NCBI RefSeq assembly: GCF_028613635.1
Contig: NZ_JAQRMY010000003.1
Span: 756,787-820,786, forward strand
DNA: 64,000 nt
Source of the DNA: Devosia sp. ZB163
GTDB lineage: Bacteria; Pseudomonadota; Alphaproteobacteria; Rhizobiales; Devosiaceae
Reading direction: 5' to 3'
The notes beneath the pieces are model-generated. The model worked only from the letters and a program-made list of their open reading frames with translations, was not told the DNA's origin and ran no database searches. How positions within the stretch are numbered: position 1 is the stretch's first letter; each line of letters opens with the position of its first letter. The translations under genes and the position numbers were made by a program. Positions 37,564 through 45,920 of the stretch are shown here, one piece after another.

Positions 37564-38160
37564 ATGCCGCGTCCAGTGCCCTTCGCGCGACGCCTGCTGT
37601 TGCTGCTTGTCCTCGGGATATCGACCATCGATCCCGCCGTGGCCGGTGTCACCAGCCGGTCGGTCGTCAACCCGCACTGGGTCGAGGGAACGACGGCCCG
37701 GGCGGTCGTATCGGACATGGCGCGCAATCCGTTCCCGGGTGATCATGGGGCCGCCTATGCCAACGTGCGGCCGCGATATGACCTGACGGTGGGTACCGCG
37801 GAGCGCGGCGGGGCGTGCGTAGCCGCTGCCATCGACCTGCACGTGCAGTTCACGATGACCCTGCCCAGGGCGCGGGACGAGAGCCGCATGAACTCCGGCA
37901 CTCGTGCAGCCTGGACGCGCTTCGTGGCGTTCGCCCGCCGGCATGAGGAAACGCATGTGGGCAGCTATCTGGCCTATGCGCGCAGCTTTGCCGCGAGCAC
38001 GATCGGGTTAGCGCGGCCGAGCTGCATGGAGGTGAGATTGGAGGTCCAGCGCCGGTTCATTGCCATGCGGCAAACGGCCGAACTGGCGCAGTCGGCTTTC
38101 GACAGGCAGCAGGCGGGAATGCTCCGCGGGCTCGGACTGTTCCGGATGGCGGGGCGATAA
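37564..38160 (+). CDS. Secreted DUF922-type zinc-protease-like protein
   Basis: 198 residues from ATG 37564. A signal peptide (FARRLLLLLVLGISTIDPAVA) leads to a mature domain with FVAFARRHEETHVGSYLAYA. HEETH fits the HExxH zinc motif of DUF922 proteins. Cys pairs near GACVAA and PSCMEV could be disulfides. It is followed by a hairpin repeat. The substrate is unknown. Confidence 0.8.
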   Translation: MPRPVPFARRLLLLLVLGISTIDPAVAGVTSRSVVNPHWVEGTTARAVVSDMARNPFPGDHGAAYANVRPRYDLTVGTAERGGACVAAAIDLHVQFTMTLPRARDESRMNSGTRAAWTRFVAFARRHEETHVGSYLAYARSFAASTIGLARPSCMEVRLEVQRRFIAMRQTAELAQSAFDRQQAGMLRGLGLFRMAGR

Positions 38161-38220
38161 GGCGCGGACAAGGGGGGATGCGGCGGAGGCGATGGCGACG
38201 ACTGTGGGTCGCAGCACGCC

Positions 38221-38257
38221 CCCCTCCCTCGGTCCCTCCCCTCAAGGGGGAGGGAGG
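38221..38257. repeat. CCCTCCCC hairpin repeat
   Basis: CCCTCCCC (38234-38241) pairs with GGGGAGGG (38247-38254), inside an outer CCTCCCT/AGGGAGG pair. Located between convergent genes; may act as a bidirectional terminator. Confidence 0.5.
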
Positions 38258-38265
38258 CAAGGACC

Positions 38266-38856
38266 TCAGCGTGGGGTGGCGATGAAGCCGGGGATGGCGT
38301 CCGCGGTGGCGGCGATGGTTGGGTTCGCGCCGTGGGCGCCCAGATACTCGGCGGTCGCAGCGAGAGCCTCGGCATCTCCGATCAGCAGTACCGGCATGCC
38401 GTCGAGCGGCGGGAGGTCGAGGGGCATGTCGGAAAGGTTCTGCGGCAGCACGGCATCGGCGACGATCAGGCGATCCACCCGATCAGGCCAGATCAGGGCC
38501 GTCACCAGCGCGACAACGCCGCCCTGGTTCTCGCCATAGAGGCCGATGCGGCGCTGCCCGAGGCGCTCCGAGTTCTCGAGCAGAAGCAGTTCCAACTGGT
38601 AGAGCGCGTCGCCCAGCGTGGACAGCTCAGGCCGGTCGCCGGGACCGATGAACCAGTAGTAGCCGCGCACCTGGCCGGTGCCGCCCATGGTCTGCTGGCG
38701 CGGACCGCGCACGGCGATGCGCAAGGCATCCTCGCCCAGCCGCGCACCCATCGCCTGTGCGTCCTCGAGCGAGCCGTTGCGGCCATGCAGGACCAGGTAC
38801 GGCGCACCCGAGGGTGCGCCGTCTCGTATGGAAAGCAGCAGGCTGGCGGAGGTCAC
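38266..38856 (-). CDS. Alpha/beta hydrolase (esterase-like)
   Basis: 196 residues from GTG 38856. It shows the oxyanion strand APYLVLHGRNG, a nucleophile elbow LYGENQGGVVAL and an acid-strand region MPVLLIGDAEAL. The elbow has Asn-Gln in place of the usual x-Ser-x: GENQG replaces GxSxG, so the nucleophile Ser appears to be missing. The GTG start overlaps the cytochrome gene stop (GTGA). Longer open frame upstream is shadow. Last gene of the flavoprotein cluster. Confidence 0.78.
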   Translation of the reverse strand: MTSASLLLSIRDGAPSGAPYLVLHGRNGSLEDAQAMGARLGEDALRIAVRGPRQQTMGGTGQVRGYYWFIGPGDRPELSTLGDALYQLELLLLENSERLGQRRIGLYGENQGGVVALVTALIWPDRVDRLIVADAVLPQNLSDMPLDLPPLDGMPVLLIGDAEALAATAEYLGAHGANPTIAATADAIPGFIATPR

Positions 38857-39254
38857 TGCGCGACTGCCTCGCAACCCTCGATCCAGGCGAGGACCTTGTC
38901 GAGTTCGGCTTTGCGGAAGGTGCCGCTGGGCGGCATCTTGGTGCCCGAACCGCCGACGGACTCGTGCGTGTCCTGCAGCTTGTGCGCGATGTAGCTCTGG
39001 GAGAGATCGCCGGGCGTGACACGCGCCATGGTCGGCAGTTCCTCGCTGGGGACGCCGACGAGCAGGGCGTAGCCGCTGCCCTTCTGCATCGAGAGGCCCG
39101 AGCCGGGCGAGGCGTCGTTGTGGCAGGCCACGCAGCGCTTGGCGAGGATGGGCTCGACCTCGACTGTGTAGGTCTCGGCGCAGGTGGAGGCAAAGGCGGA
39201 GCCGCTGCCTATGAGCATGAAGGCGGCAACGGCCGCGGTGCGGATGGGGTTCAT
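38853..39254 (-). CDS. Small periplasmic c-type cytochrome
   Basis: 133 residues from ATG 39254, preceded by AAGGAA. A signal peptide (AAVAAFMLIGSGSAFA) and one haem motif RCVACHND (Cys, Cys, His), with a likely Met ligand at GTKMPPSG. Domain layout resembles cytochromes that accept electrons from periplasmic dehydrogenases. It sits 58 bases downstream of the Tat flavoprotein and overlaps the hydrolase, so it is the obvious electron acceptor for the former. Confidence 0.9.
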   Translation of the reverse strand: MNPIRTAAVAAFMLIGSGSAFASTCAETYTVEVEPILAKRCVACHNDASPGSGLSMQKGSGYALLVGVPSEELPTMARVTPGDLSQSYIAHKLQDTHESVGGSGTKMPPSGTFRKAELDKVLAWIEGCEAVAQ

Positions 39255-39312
39255 CGTCAGTTCCTTGAAGATGCCAGGGGTGCCAGCACGACGCGGGCAC
39301 CCCCTTGTCGGA

Positions 39313-41028
39313 TCAGGCCTGCCTGGCGGCGTGCTCGCCCGCCATGTACCCGAAGGTGATGCCGAGCCCGAGCGTGCCGCCACCGCCGAGGTAGCTCTTG
39401 CCGGAGGGCGACGCTGCGGCGTTGCCGGCCACATAGAAACCCGGGATCGGGTTGTTGTGGACGTCGACCACCAGGGCATTGGTGTCGAACACCGGGCCGC
39501 CCTTGGTGTCGAGCGTGCCGGGCGCGAGCAGGATGGCGTAGTAGGGGCCTTCGGCCGAGATCGGCGACATGTACGGGTTCGGGTTGCCCTTATCGACCGC
39601 CACCCAGTGGAAGTAGGAGTCGATCGGCGACTCCCCGCGGTGGAAGTCGAGGTCCTTGCCGGTCTTGGCAAAACCGTTGAAGCGCTCGATGGTCTCGTTG
39701 AGGTTGGCGAGGAAGTTCTCGTCCAGCCTGTAGGTGCCGATGCGCTCGGCGAGGCTGTCGAAGCGGGCCTGGATGTTGGCGGCCAGCTCCTCGATGGTGT
39801 TGCCGGTGATGATGTACTTGGGCAGGTCCGCACCCGGTTTCGGAATGTGGTAGCCGCCAAACTCGCGGCAGGCCTCGTCGAAGATCATGACCTGGTAGAG
39901 GTTGGGGTAGTCGCCGGTCCACTGGTCATAGACCTGGTGGGAGCGGGTGCGCTCGGGGTAGACGTACTTCTCGTCGTACATGCGCTTGCCGTGCTTGTTG
40001 ACGGCGATCATGCTGTCGCCGCCAAGGAAGAACACGCCCGACGGCACGCTGGAGAACTCGAGCACTTCCTCTAGGATTTCCTGCTGGTTCCAGGCCTCGT
40101 TGAGGTTGCCCAGCTTCACGCCGACTTCGCTGGCCATGAGGATCAGGTCGCCCTCATTGGTCGGCACGGCACAGCCGCCCATGACCGGCGTGCGCAGGAA
40201 CTGGGTGCGCATGTCGAGATTGTGGGTGAAACCACCGGTGCCGAAGACGACGCCCTTCCTGGCGCGGAAGGTCTTCTCGCCCTCGGGGGTCTGGACGTGG
40301 ACGCCGACGACGCGGCCGCCTTCTTCACGCACGATCTTGATGACGCGGTGCTCGGTGCGGATGTCGGCGCCGTTGTCCTCGGCATAGGTCGACATGAAGT
40401 CGATCATGTCGGCGCCGCTGCCGGCCTTGCCGTCGACGCTGGTGGCGACCTGGCGGCCGAGGATCTGGGCGTTCTCGGCAAGATGGCCGTGGTAGTCCGG
40501 CGCGGGCTTGCCATCCCAGGACAGGAAGGTGGTGGCGGGCAGGGCGCCGTCGGCATCGAGGCGCTCGAAGACGCGGTTGGCGTTATCCCAGAAGGTGTTG
40601 AGCTGGGCCCAGTGATGCTCGGTCATGCCGAGGGTCGGGCTCTTGTCGTTGTAGAGCTCGGGGAACGAGACGCGGGCGACGTAGCGCAGGTAGTCGTCCT
40701 TGTTGTCGGTCTGGCCGTGGTCGGCCATCCACTTGTTGTTCGGCACCCAGGAGCCGCCGCCGGACTTGGCGGTGGTGCCGCCGATGAAAGCGGCCTTCTC
40801 GAGGACCAGCACAGTGGCGCCGTTGTGCAGAGCGCCAATAGCGCCGGCGAAGGCAGCGCCGCCGGAACCGGCGACGATGACGTCGAATTCCTCGTCCCAT
40901 TCCTGCGCCTGGGCGCTGGTGATGCTTGCGGCGCCGATGGCGGTGCTCGCCGCTCCAAGGCCGGCTGCCTTCATGAAGTTGCGGCGCGAAACGCGCGATT
41001 CAGACTGGTTTTCCGGGCTCGATGCCAT
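39313..41028 (-). CDS. Tat-exported FAD-dependent dehydrogenase (fumarate reductase/ketosteroid dehydrogenase type)
   Basis: 571 residues from ATG 41028. A Tat motif SRRNFMKA (about 14-21) and a hydrophobic stretch to AQA. Then the FAD-binding fold FDVIVAGSGGAAFAGAIGA with LEKAAFIGGTTAKSGGG, and the C-terminal FAD motif SYLGGGGTLGLGITFGYMAG. It belongs to FAD_binding_2. The substrate is not visible. The adjacent cytochrome c suggests a periplasmic dehydrogenase rather than a fumarate reductase. A MarR gene is divergent, with palindromes between. Confidence 0.9.
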   Translation of the reverse strand: MASSPENQSESRVSRRNFMKAAGLGAASTAIGAASITSAQAQEWDEEFDVIVAGSGGAAFAGAIGALHNGATVLVLEKAAFIGGTTAKSGGGSWVPNNKWMADHGQTDNKDDYLRYVARVSFPELYNDKSPTLGMTEHHWAQLNTFWDNANRVFERLDADGALPATTFLSWDGKPAPDYHGHLAENAQILGRQVATSVDGKAGSGADMIDFMSTYAEDNGADIRTEHRVIKIVREEGGRVVGVHVQTPEGEKTFRARKGVVFGTGGFTHNLDMRTQFLRTPVMGGCAVPTNEGDLILMASEVGVKLGNLNEAWNQQEILEEVLEFSSVPSGVFFLGGDSMIAVNKHGKRMYDEKYVYPERTRSHQVYDQWTGDYPNLYQVMIFDEACREFGGYHIPKPGADLPKYIITGNTIEELAANIQARFDSLAERIGTYRLDENFLANLNETIERFNGFAKTGKDLDFHRGESPIDSYFHWVAVDKGNPNPYMSPISAEGPYYAILLAPGTLDTKGGPVFDTNALVVDVHNNPIPGFYVAGNAAASPSGKSYLGGGGTLGLGITFGYMAGEHAARQA

Positions 41029-41086
41029 GGTGGATAGTCCTCCCTCTTTCGTACTTGGGCATATGGGAGGCGCAGCATCGCACATT

Positions 41087-41117
41087 TGTATGCATGGATA
41101 CAGTATGCACGAATACA
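41087..41117. promoter_or_regulatory. Two tandem operator-like palindromes
   Basis: TGTATGCATGGATACA (41087-41102) and AGTATGCACGAATACA (41102-41117) share one base and the pattern GTATGCAyGrATACA. They lie in the divergent region between the flavoprotein gene and the MarR gene, about 60 bases from one start and 75 from the other. Likely MarR sites, by position. Confidence 0.65.
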
Positions 41118-41192
41118 AAAATGAGGTTGTCGCCGCTGGTGGGGCTTGCCATGGGTCTCAAGGGGAGTTGGTGCGAGTTTCAGGAGACTTTC

Positions 41193-41684
41193 TTGACCGA
41201 TCGAAAATCCACCATCCGGGACTATCGCCATGGCGAGGACGAAGCGCCGGACCTGCGTGCGCATGGCGAGGTGCTGTACCTCATCCACGAACTGTCGCGG
41301 CTGATCAGCGCCGATTTCGACCGTGCGATGGGGGCTCACGACCTGAGGAACGCCCAGTGGTGGGCGCTGATGCATATCCACCAGTATGAGGGCGTCACCC
41401 AGTCGGAGCTGGCCGCGGTCATGCAGATGGGGCGCGCCTCGGCGGGCAAGGTGCTCGAGCGGATCGAGAAGCACGGCTGGATCGAGCGACGCGCCGATCC
41501 CGAGGATCAGCGCGTGCGCCGGATCTACCTGACGCCGAAGTCACAGCCGATATTCGACGCCATGAGCGAGGAGGGGCGCAACCTGTTCGGCCGCCTGCTC
41601 AAGGGCTTCACGGATAGCGAGACCGCAGCGCTGCTGGGCGGGCTGCGCAAGCTCAAGCTGAACGCAGCGCGCGAGGCCGGCTAG
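41193..41684 (+). CDS. MarR-family transcriptional regulator
   Basis: 163 residues from TTG 41193, which has a strong CAGGAG ribosome site; an ATG at 41151 would add 14 residues without one. Winged helix: LRNAQWWALMHIHQYEGVTQ, SELAAVMQMGRASAGKVLER, wing ERRADPEDQRVRRIYLTPKS. Divergent from the flavoprotein module, so probably its regulator. It overlaps the convergent VOC gene by 4 bases. Confidence 0.92.
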   Translation: MTDRKSTIRDYRHGEDEAPDLRAHGEVLYLIHELSRLISADFDRAMGAHDLRNAQWWALMHIHQYEGVTQSELAAVMQMGRASAGKVLERIEKHGWIERRADPEDQRVRRIYLTPKSQPIFDAMSEEGRNLFGRLLKGFTDSETAALLGGLRKLKLNAAREAG

Positions 41685-42118
41685 CGCCAGTTGCGCCCGT
41701 CCTCGTAGACGGCCGGGCCCTTGAGCTCGAGCTTGTTGCCCCAGGGATCGAGGACATAGAACGAGTTGCCCATGCCGCGGGCGCCGCCGTGGAAGGCCTC
41801 GCGGTCGATCTGCACATTGTGCGCGGCGAGATGGGCGCGCATCGCATCCTCGTCGAAGGGGCTCAGGGCGATGCAGACATGGTCGACGTTGCGGCCACCC
41901 TGCACCGGCGGAACGGCCGAGGCGGCGCCGGGATGGGTGATATCCCACAGCACGATCAGCGCCGATCCGCACCAGACCTGCTCCATGCCGAGGGTCGGGT
42001 AGGAGTAGCCCGGCTGGCAGCCCAGCACATCGGCGTACCAGCGCACCGCCTTGGCAAGGTCGTCGACGATGAAGACGACGTGGTCGATCCCGACGAGGGA
42101 AAAGGGCGGAGTGGTCAA
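41681..42118 (-). CDS. VOC family protein (glyoxalase/dioxygenase-like)
   Basis: 145 residues from TTG 42118, with GAGGAG before it; the longer frame to 42160 lacks this. Two beta-alpha-beta-beta-beta halves: LVGIDHVVFIVDDLAKAVRW, and RNVDHVCIALSPFDEDAM, with metal candidates His8, His75 and Glu125 (KLELKGP). It could act on a substrate of the nearby dehydrogenase module, but that is speculation. Confidence 0.88.
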   Translation of the reverse strand: MTTPPFSLVGIDHVVFIVDDLAKAVRWYADVLGCQPGYSYPTLGMEQVWCGSALIVLWDITHPGAASAVPPVQGGRNVDHVCIALSPFDEDAMRAHLAAHNVQIDREAFHGGARGMGNSFYVLDPWGNKLELKGPAVYEDGRNWR

Positions 42119-42203
42119 TGCAGGGCTCCTCAGCTTTTGAGCGTCTCTTTGCCAACTCACCGCGACTACTGCAAGATGCGCCGGCTCGCGGGGGAAATCT
42201 CAG

Positions 42204-43343
42204 TTGGTCGAGCCCATTAGGTTGCACGTTGCGGGTTGGCGGCACCTGACGCACTCATTTGCGCTTGTCAACCAATGGCAACTACTGGCTCTGCACAAAC
42301 GGTCCGACGTGAGGTTGAGCGTCGAGGACGTTGCGATCCCGGTAGCGGCGTGGCGACCTCGGCCCGGCGCATTCGACGATGACCGAACGGCAACGATCTC
42401 CGGCCTGTCGGCGCCTGAAGGGGCAATCGACGTAGAATACAGGATCGCGTTCCCGTTCAACCTCGGCGCGAGCCGGCATCAGCGGCCAGTGCTCGTCTTT
42501 GGGGTCACGGAGAACTGGACGTTTCCCGCCCACTACTTCTCGAACGGCGCGGTTCCCTCCGACATCAATGCCAGGGATGGCTTCCGGCTGGTCGTTCCGT
42601 CTCGATGGGCGATGCGCGGCTTCGTGGCGAACGGGGTTGATCCCGGCAGGGTGGAGGTCGTCCCGCATGGCGTGGACACCGAGGTGTTCCGCTTCGATGT
42701 GCAGAAGCGCGACGACATGCGGCGGCGCCTCGCGGTCGAAGGGTTCGTCTTCCTGAGCGTTGGCTCGCTGGTCGGGACGAAGGGAGGAGTGCATCTGCTC
42801 GACGCCTTTGGCATCCTCCTGGAGCGCGGCATCAAGGCGACCCTGCTGATCAAGGGTCACGACGAACTCTATCAGTCGCAGGGCAGGCTGCAGCAGTTGG
42901 TCGGGCGGATGAACGACAGCCGTCGGCGGCTCGTTCTCAAGAACATGAAATATGTCGGCCTGTCGCTGGACATGTTCCAGATGGCAGCGCTCTACAGCGC
43001 GGCCGATGCGTACGTTTCCCCGTATCTCGCCGAGGGGTTCAACATCCCGGTGCTGGAGGCCGCGTCCGTCGGGTTGCCGATCATCGCCACGGGCGGTGGC
43101 GCGACTGACGATTTCACGACCGACTTGTTCCGTCGGCAACTCAGCGCCCGGCTCGATACCAGCGACGGCAAAACGCGCCTCCGTCCTGACGTCGAGCACC
43201 TGGCCGCGCTGATGCAGGAGATGGCGGGTGACGAGGCCTTCGTCAGGCAGGCGTGGACAGCAGGTCCCGAGCACGTTGCCAACGGATATCGCTGGGACGA
43301 CGTGGCGGCGAAGCTGGTCGAGGTTGCGCGACGCGCCAGCTAG
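42204..43343 (+). CDS. Glycosyltransferase family 4 protein
   Basis: 379 residues from TTG. GT-B fold: VEVVPHGVDTEVFRF, VFLSVGSLVGTKGGVHLLDA, then the donor-site motif SPYLAEGFNIPVLEAASVGL with the two Glu residues (E-x7-E). The retaining GT4 layout transfers an activated sugar to an unknown acceptor. No other polysaccharide genes are nearby, so it looks like an isolated gene. Convergent with moaE. Confidence 0.9.
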   Translation: MVEPIRLHVAGWRHLTHSFALVNQWQLLALHKRSDVRLSVEDVAIPVAAWRPRPGAFDDDRTATISGLSAPEGAIDVEYRIAFPFNLGASRHQRPVLVFGVTENWTFPAHYFSNGAVPSDINARDGFRLVVPSRWAMRGFVANGVDPGRVEVVPHGVDTEVFRFDVQKRDDMRRRLAVEGFVFLSVGSLVGTKGGVHLLDAFGILLERGIKATLLIKGHDELYQSQGRLQQLVGRMNDSRRRLVLKNMKYVGLSLDMFQMAALYSAADAYVSPYLAEGFNIPVLEAASVGLPIIATGGGATDDFTTDLFRRQLSARLDTSDGKTRLRPDVEHLAALMQEMAGDEAFVRQAWTAGPEHVANGYRWDDVAAKLVEVARRAS

Positions 43344-43786
43344 CGCCAGCGGTCGCGGGCCTTGTCGTCCTCGGCCTTGGCCTCCACCCAGCGGTCGCCC
43401 TCGGGGGTGGCTTCCTTCTTCCAGAAGGGGGCGTCGGTCTTGAGGTAGTCCATTAGGAAGCTGGCGCCGTCGAAGGCGGCCTGGCGGTGCGGGGCGAGGG
43501 TCATCACCTGGACGATGGGTTCGCCGACGGCGAGGCGGCCGTAGCGGTGGATGACGGAGGCCTTGATCAGGCCGAAGCGGGCGACGGCCTCGGCGATCGC
43601 CTTGCCGATCTGGGCTTCGGCCAACTCGGGGTAGCTTTCGAGGGTGAGCGTGCTGACAGGGTCGTCGGGACGAGAGCGGACGAGGCCGGTGAAGGTCACG
43701 GCAGCACCTGCGCCGGCGGAGGCTTCGAGGAAAGCGTTGGTCTCGGCGCCGGGATCGAAGGGCGCTTCCTGCAGCCGGACGGACAC
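43340..43786 (-). CDS. moaE: Molybdopterin synthase catalytic subunit
   Basis: 148 residues. MoaE blocks: AAVTFTGLVRSRPD, SVIHRYGRLAVGEPIVQVMT, and the catalytic Lys region DAPFWKKEATPEGDRW near 118-133. With MoaD it inserts two sulfurs into cyclic pyranopterin. Located 2 bases after moaD. Confidence 0.95.
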   Translation of the reverse strand: MSVRLQEAPFDPGAETNAFLEASAGAGAAVTFTGLVRSRPDDPVSTLTLESYPELAEAQIGKAIAEAVARFGLIKASVIHRYGRLAVGEPIVQVMTLAPHRQAAFDGASFLMDYLKTDAPFWKKEATPEGDRWVEAKAEDDKARDRWR

Positions 43787-43788
43787 GA

Positions 43789-44040
43789 TCAGCCGCCGGT
43801 CATGGGCGGGAAGAGGGCCACGACCTTGGCGTTGCCGAGCGGCGTCGAGTGCGGGACGATCTCGGTGTCGAGCGCGGCCTTGATGAGGCTGGGCTTCTGC
43901 ATGGCGAGGTCGGCCGCTTCGTCACGCGCCCGCAGCCACTGGATCAGGTCGGCCACGGTGAGGACCTCGGGGGGAAGGTCGACATCCTCCTCACCGCGGT
44001 TCAGGCGTTCGCGCAGCCAGGCGAAGTAGCGGACTTTCAT
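43789..44040 (-). CDS. moaD: Molybdopterin synthase sulfur carrier subunit
   Basis: 83 residues, ubiquitin-like fold (MKVRYFAWLRERLN) ending in the diglycine PMTGG that becomes the thiocarboxylate. The start overlaps the pgsA stop (ATGA). Longer open frame upstream is shadow. Confidence 0.93.
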   Translation of the reverse strand: MKVRYFAWLRERLNRGEEDVDLPPEVLTVADLIQWLRARDEAADLAMQKPSLIKAALDTEIVPHSTPLGNAKVVALFPPMTGG

Positions 44041-44624
44041 ATCTCGGGCCCCGACAGGTGCGGCCAGGTCGAGCGGAGATATTCCCAGCCCGTCCAGACC
44101 GTGAGGGCCGCAGCGATCCAGAGGAACAGGTGGCTGATGAAGGCCAGGCCGATCAGCATGGGCGTTGCCATGATCAGCGCGAGGGCGACGAGCTGGACGG
44201 TGGTCTTCCACTTGGCGAGGAAGGTGACCGGCACCTCGATGGAGCGCTTGCCCAGGTATTCGCGGAGGCCGGAGATGAAGATTTCGCGCAGGAGGATAGC
44301 GATGGCCGGGATGAGGTCCCAGCCCGAGAAGTCGCGCGTCCAGGCGAAGGTGACGAGCAGGGCACCGACCAACAGCTTGTCGGCGATGGGATCGAGCATC
44401 TTGCCGAGCGCGGAGTTGAGGTTCATGCGCCGGGCGAGAAACCCGTCGAGCCAATCGCTGACGGCGGCCGCGATGTAGAGCAGCAAGCCCAGCCAGCGCA
44501 GCCACTCCCAACCGCTCGCGACAAACAGGCAGATGACCGGAATGACCAGGATGCGGCCAATGGTCAGCTGGTTGGGAAGCGTCATCAGTTGCGGCGGTAT
44601 TTGCATGCGCGGAGCCAATCCCAT
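44037..44624 (-). CDS. pgsA: CDP-diacylglycerol-glycerol-3-phosphate phosphatidyltransferase
   Basis: 195 residues, multi-helix. It carries the CDP-alcohol phosphotransferase motif in SDWLDGFLARRMNLN and GKMLDPIADKL (DG-x2-AR-x8-G-x3-D-x3-D). First committed step of phosphatidylglycerol synthesis. ATGs at 44606 and 44585 are possible alternative starts. pgsA-moaD-moaE is a common order in Rhizobiales. Confidence 0.95.
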   Translation of the reverse strand: MGLAPRMQIPPQLMTLPNQLTIGRILVIPVICLFVASGWEWLRWLGLLLYIAAAVSDWLDGFLARRMNLNSALGKMLDPIADKLLVGALLVTFAWTRDFSGWDLIPAIAILLREIFISGLREYLGKRSIEVPVTFLAKWKTTVQLVALALIMATPMLIGLAFISHLFLWIAAALTVWTGWEYLRSTWPHLSGPEI

Positions 44625-44704
44625 CAGAGGGTTGCGGTCAAGGTGTGGCTCCGGTGGAACGCGCGCAAGGGTTGAGGGATGCTTTCCGCATGCGCCCGCC
44701 GCCG

Positions 44705-44729
44705 CCTCCCCCGTCGTGCACGGGGGAGG
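44705..44729. repeat. CCTCCCCC intergenic hairpin repeat, copy 1
   Basis: CCTCCCCCGT, 5-base loop, ACGGGGGAGG: perfect 10-bp stem, followed by ATC. A second copy is at 49439-49461. Confidence 0.65.
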
Positions 44730-44750
44730 ATCCGGTGCGGTTGGGAGGGC

Positions 44751-45824
44751 TTACGCCACCAGCTGACCTGTCGCGCGCCGGCGCTCCTCGACAGACGCGG
44801 CGAGTTGCTCGAGCACTGTAACCGTGGTGTCCCAGTCGATGCAGCCGTCGGTGATCGACTGGCCGTAGACGAGCTCCTTGCCGGGGACGAGGTCCTGGCG
44901 GCCGGCGACGAGGTTGGACTCCGCCATGACACCGATGATGCGCTTGTCGCCCGCGGCGATCTGGGCGCCGACGTCGGCCAGCACCTGCGGCTGGTTCTCC
45001 GGCTTCTTGGAGGAGTTGGCGTGGCTGGCGTCGATCATGATCGAGGCGCGGAGCCCCGACTTCTCGACTTCGGCGGAGGCGGAATCGACGCTGCCGGCGT
45101 CATAGTTCGTCGCCTTGCCGCCACGCAGGATGATGTGGCAGTCGTCATTGCCGCTGGTCCTTGCGATGGCCGAATGGCCGGACTTGGTAACGGCGAGGAA
45201 GTGATGCGGCTGGCTGGCCGACTTCACAGCGTCGACCGCGATGCGGACGTTGCCGTCGGTGCCGTTCTTGAAGCCGACGGGGCAGGAGAGGCCGGAAGCG
45301 AGCTCGCGATGCACCTGGCTCTCCGTGGTGCGCGCACCGACCGCGCCCCAGGAAACCAGATCGGCGAAATACTGCGGCGTGGTCATGTCGAGGAATTCGC
45401 AGCCGGCCGGCAGGCCCATATTGTTGACCTCGAGCAGCAGCGAGCGGGCGAGCCGCAGGCCGTTGTCGATATCGAAGCTGCCATCGAGGTTGGGGTCGTT
45501 GATGAGGCCCTTCCAGCCGACGGTGGTGCGGGGCTTCTCGAAATAGACGCGCATGACGATCTCGAGCGCGCCACCGAGCTTCTCGCGCAGCGGGGCGAGG
45601 CGGCGGGCATAGTCGAGTGCAGCGTGGGGATCGTGGATGGAGCAGGGGCCGATGACGACGGCGAGGCGGTCGTCGGTGCCATGGATGATGTTGTGCAGCG
45701 CATGGCGGGCGCTGATGACGGTGCGGGTCGCAGCGTCGGTACGGGGGAACTCGCGGATGACCTCCTCGGGAGTTCGGAGTTCTCGCAGTTCCTTGATGCG
45801 CAGATCGTCGGTGGATTTCAGCAT
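44751..45824 (-). CDS. aroG: 3-deoxy-7-phosphoheptulonate synthase, class I (AroG type)
   Basis: 357 residues from ATG 45824, with a GAGGAG upstream. First step of the shikimate pathway (PEP + erythrose-4-phosphate). Blocks: VVIGPCSIHDPHAALDYA, MRVYFEKPRTTVGWKGLIND, GAVGARTTESQVHRELASGL, VGFKNGTDGNVRIAVDA, and IMIDASHANSSKK with the metal ligands. A leader peptide and terminator precede it, so expression is probably controlled by aromatic amino acid supply through attenuation. The symbol (aroF/aroG) is by class, not by isozyme. Confidence 0.94.
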   Translation of the reverse strand: MLKSTDDLRIKELRELRTPEEVIREFPRTDAATRTVISARHALHNIIHGTDDRLAVVIGPCSIHDPHAALDYARRLAPLREKLGGALEIVMRVYFEKPRTTVGWKGLINDPNLDGSFDIDNGLRLARSLLLEVNNMGLPAGCEFLDMTTPQYFADLVSWGAVGARTTESQVHRELASGLSCPVGFKNGTDGNVRIAVDAVKSASQPHHFLAVTKSGHSAIARTSGNDDCHIILRGGKATNYDAGSVDSASAEVEKSGLRASIMIDASHANSSKKPENQPQVLADVGAQIAAGDKRIIGVMAESNLVAGRQDLVPGKELVYGQSITDGCIDWDTTVTVLEQLAASVEERRRATGQLVA

Positions 45825-45864
45825 TTGTCGTCGGCTCCTCGGGGGATTTTCGGGCACCGGCGAC

Positions 45865-45890
45865 AAAAAAGCCGCCAGTTGCTGGCGGCT
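45865..45890 (-). terminator. Attenuator terminator in the DAHP synthase leader
   Basis: AGCCGCCAG, loop CAA, CTGGCGGCT, then a T-run: a perfect 9-bp intrinsic terminator located between the leader peptide and the synthase ATG. Its 5' arm (45889-45881) can instead pair with leader bases 45946-45938 (8 of 9 pairs), giving an antiterminator. Confidence 0.8.
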
Positions 45891-45920
45891 CTTCGGGTCT
45901 ACTATCGCTTGGTCTTCAGA

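Noticed and set aside
42282-43274. A 330-residue minus-strand frame opposite the glycosyltransferase
   Set aside because: Antisense shadow of the clearly conserved GT4 gene.
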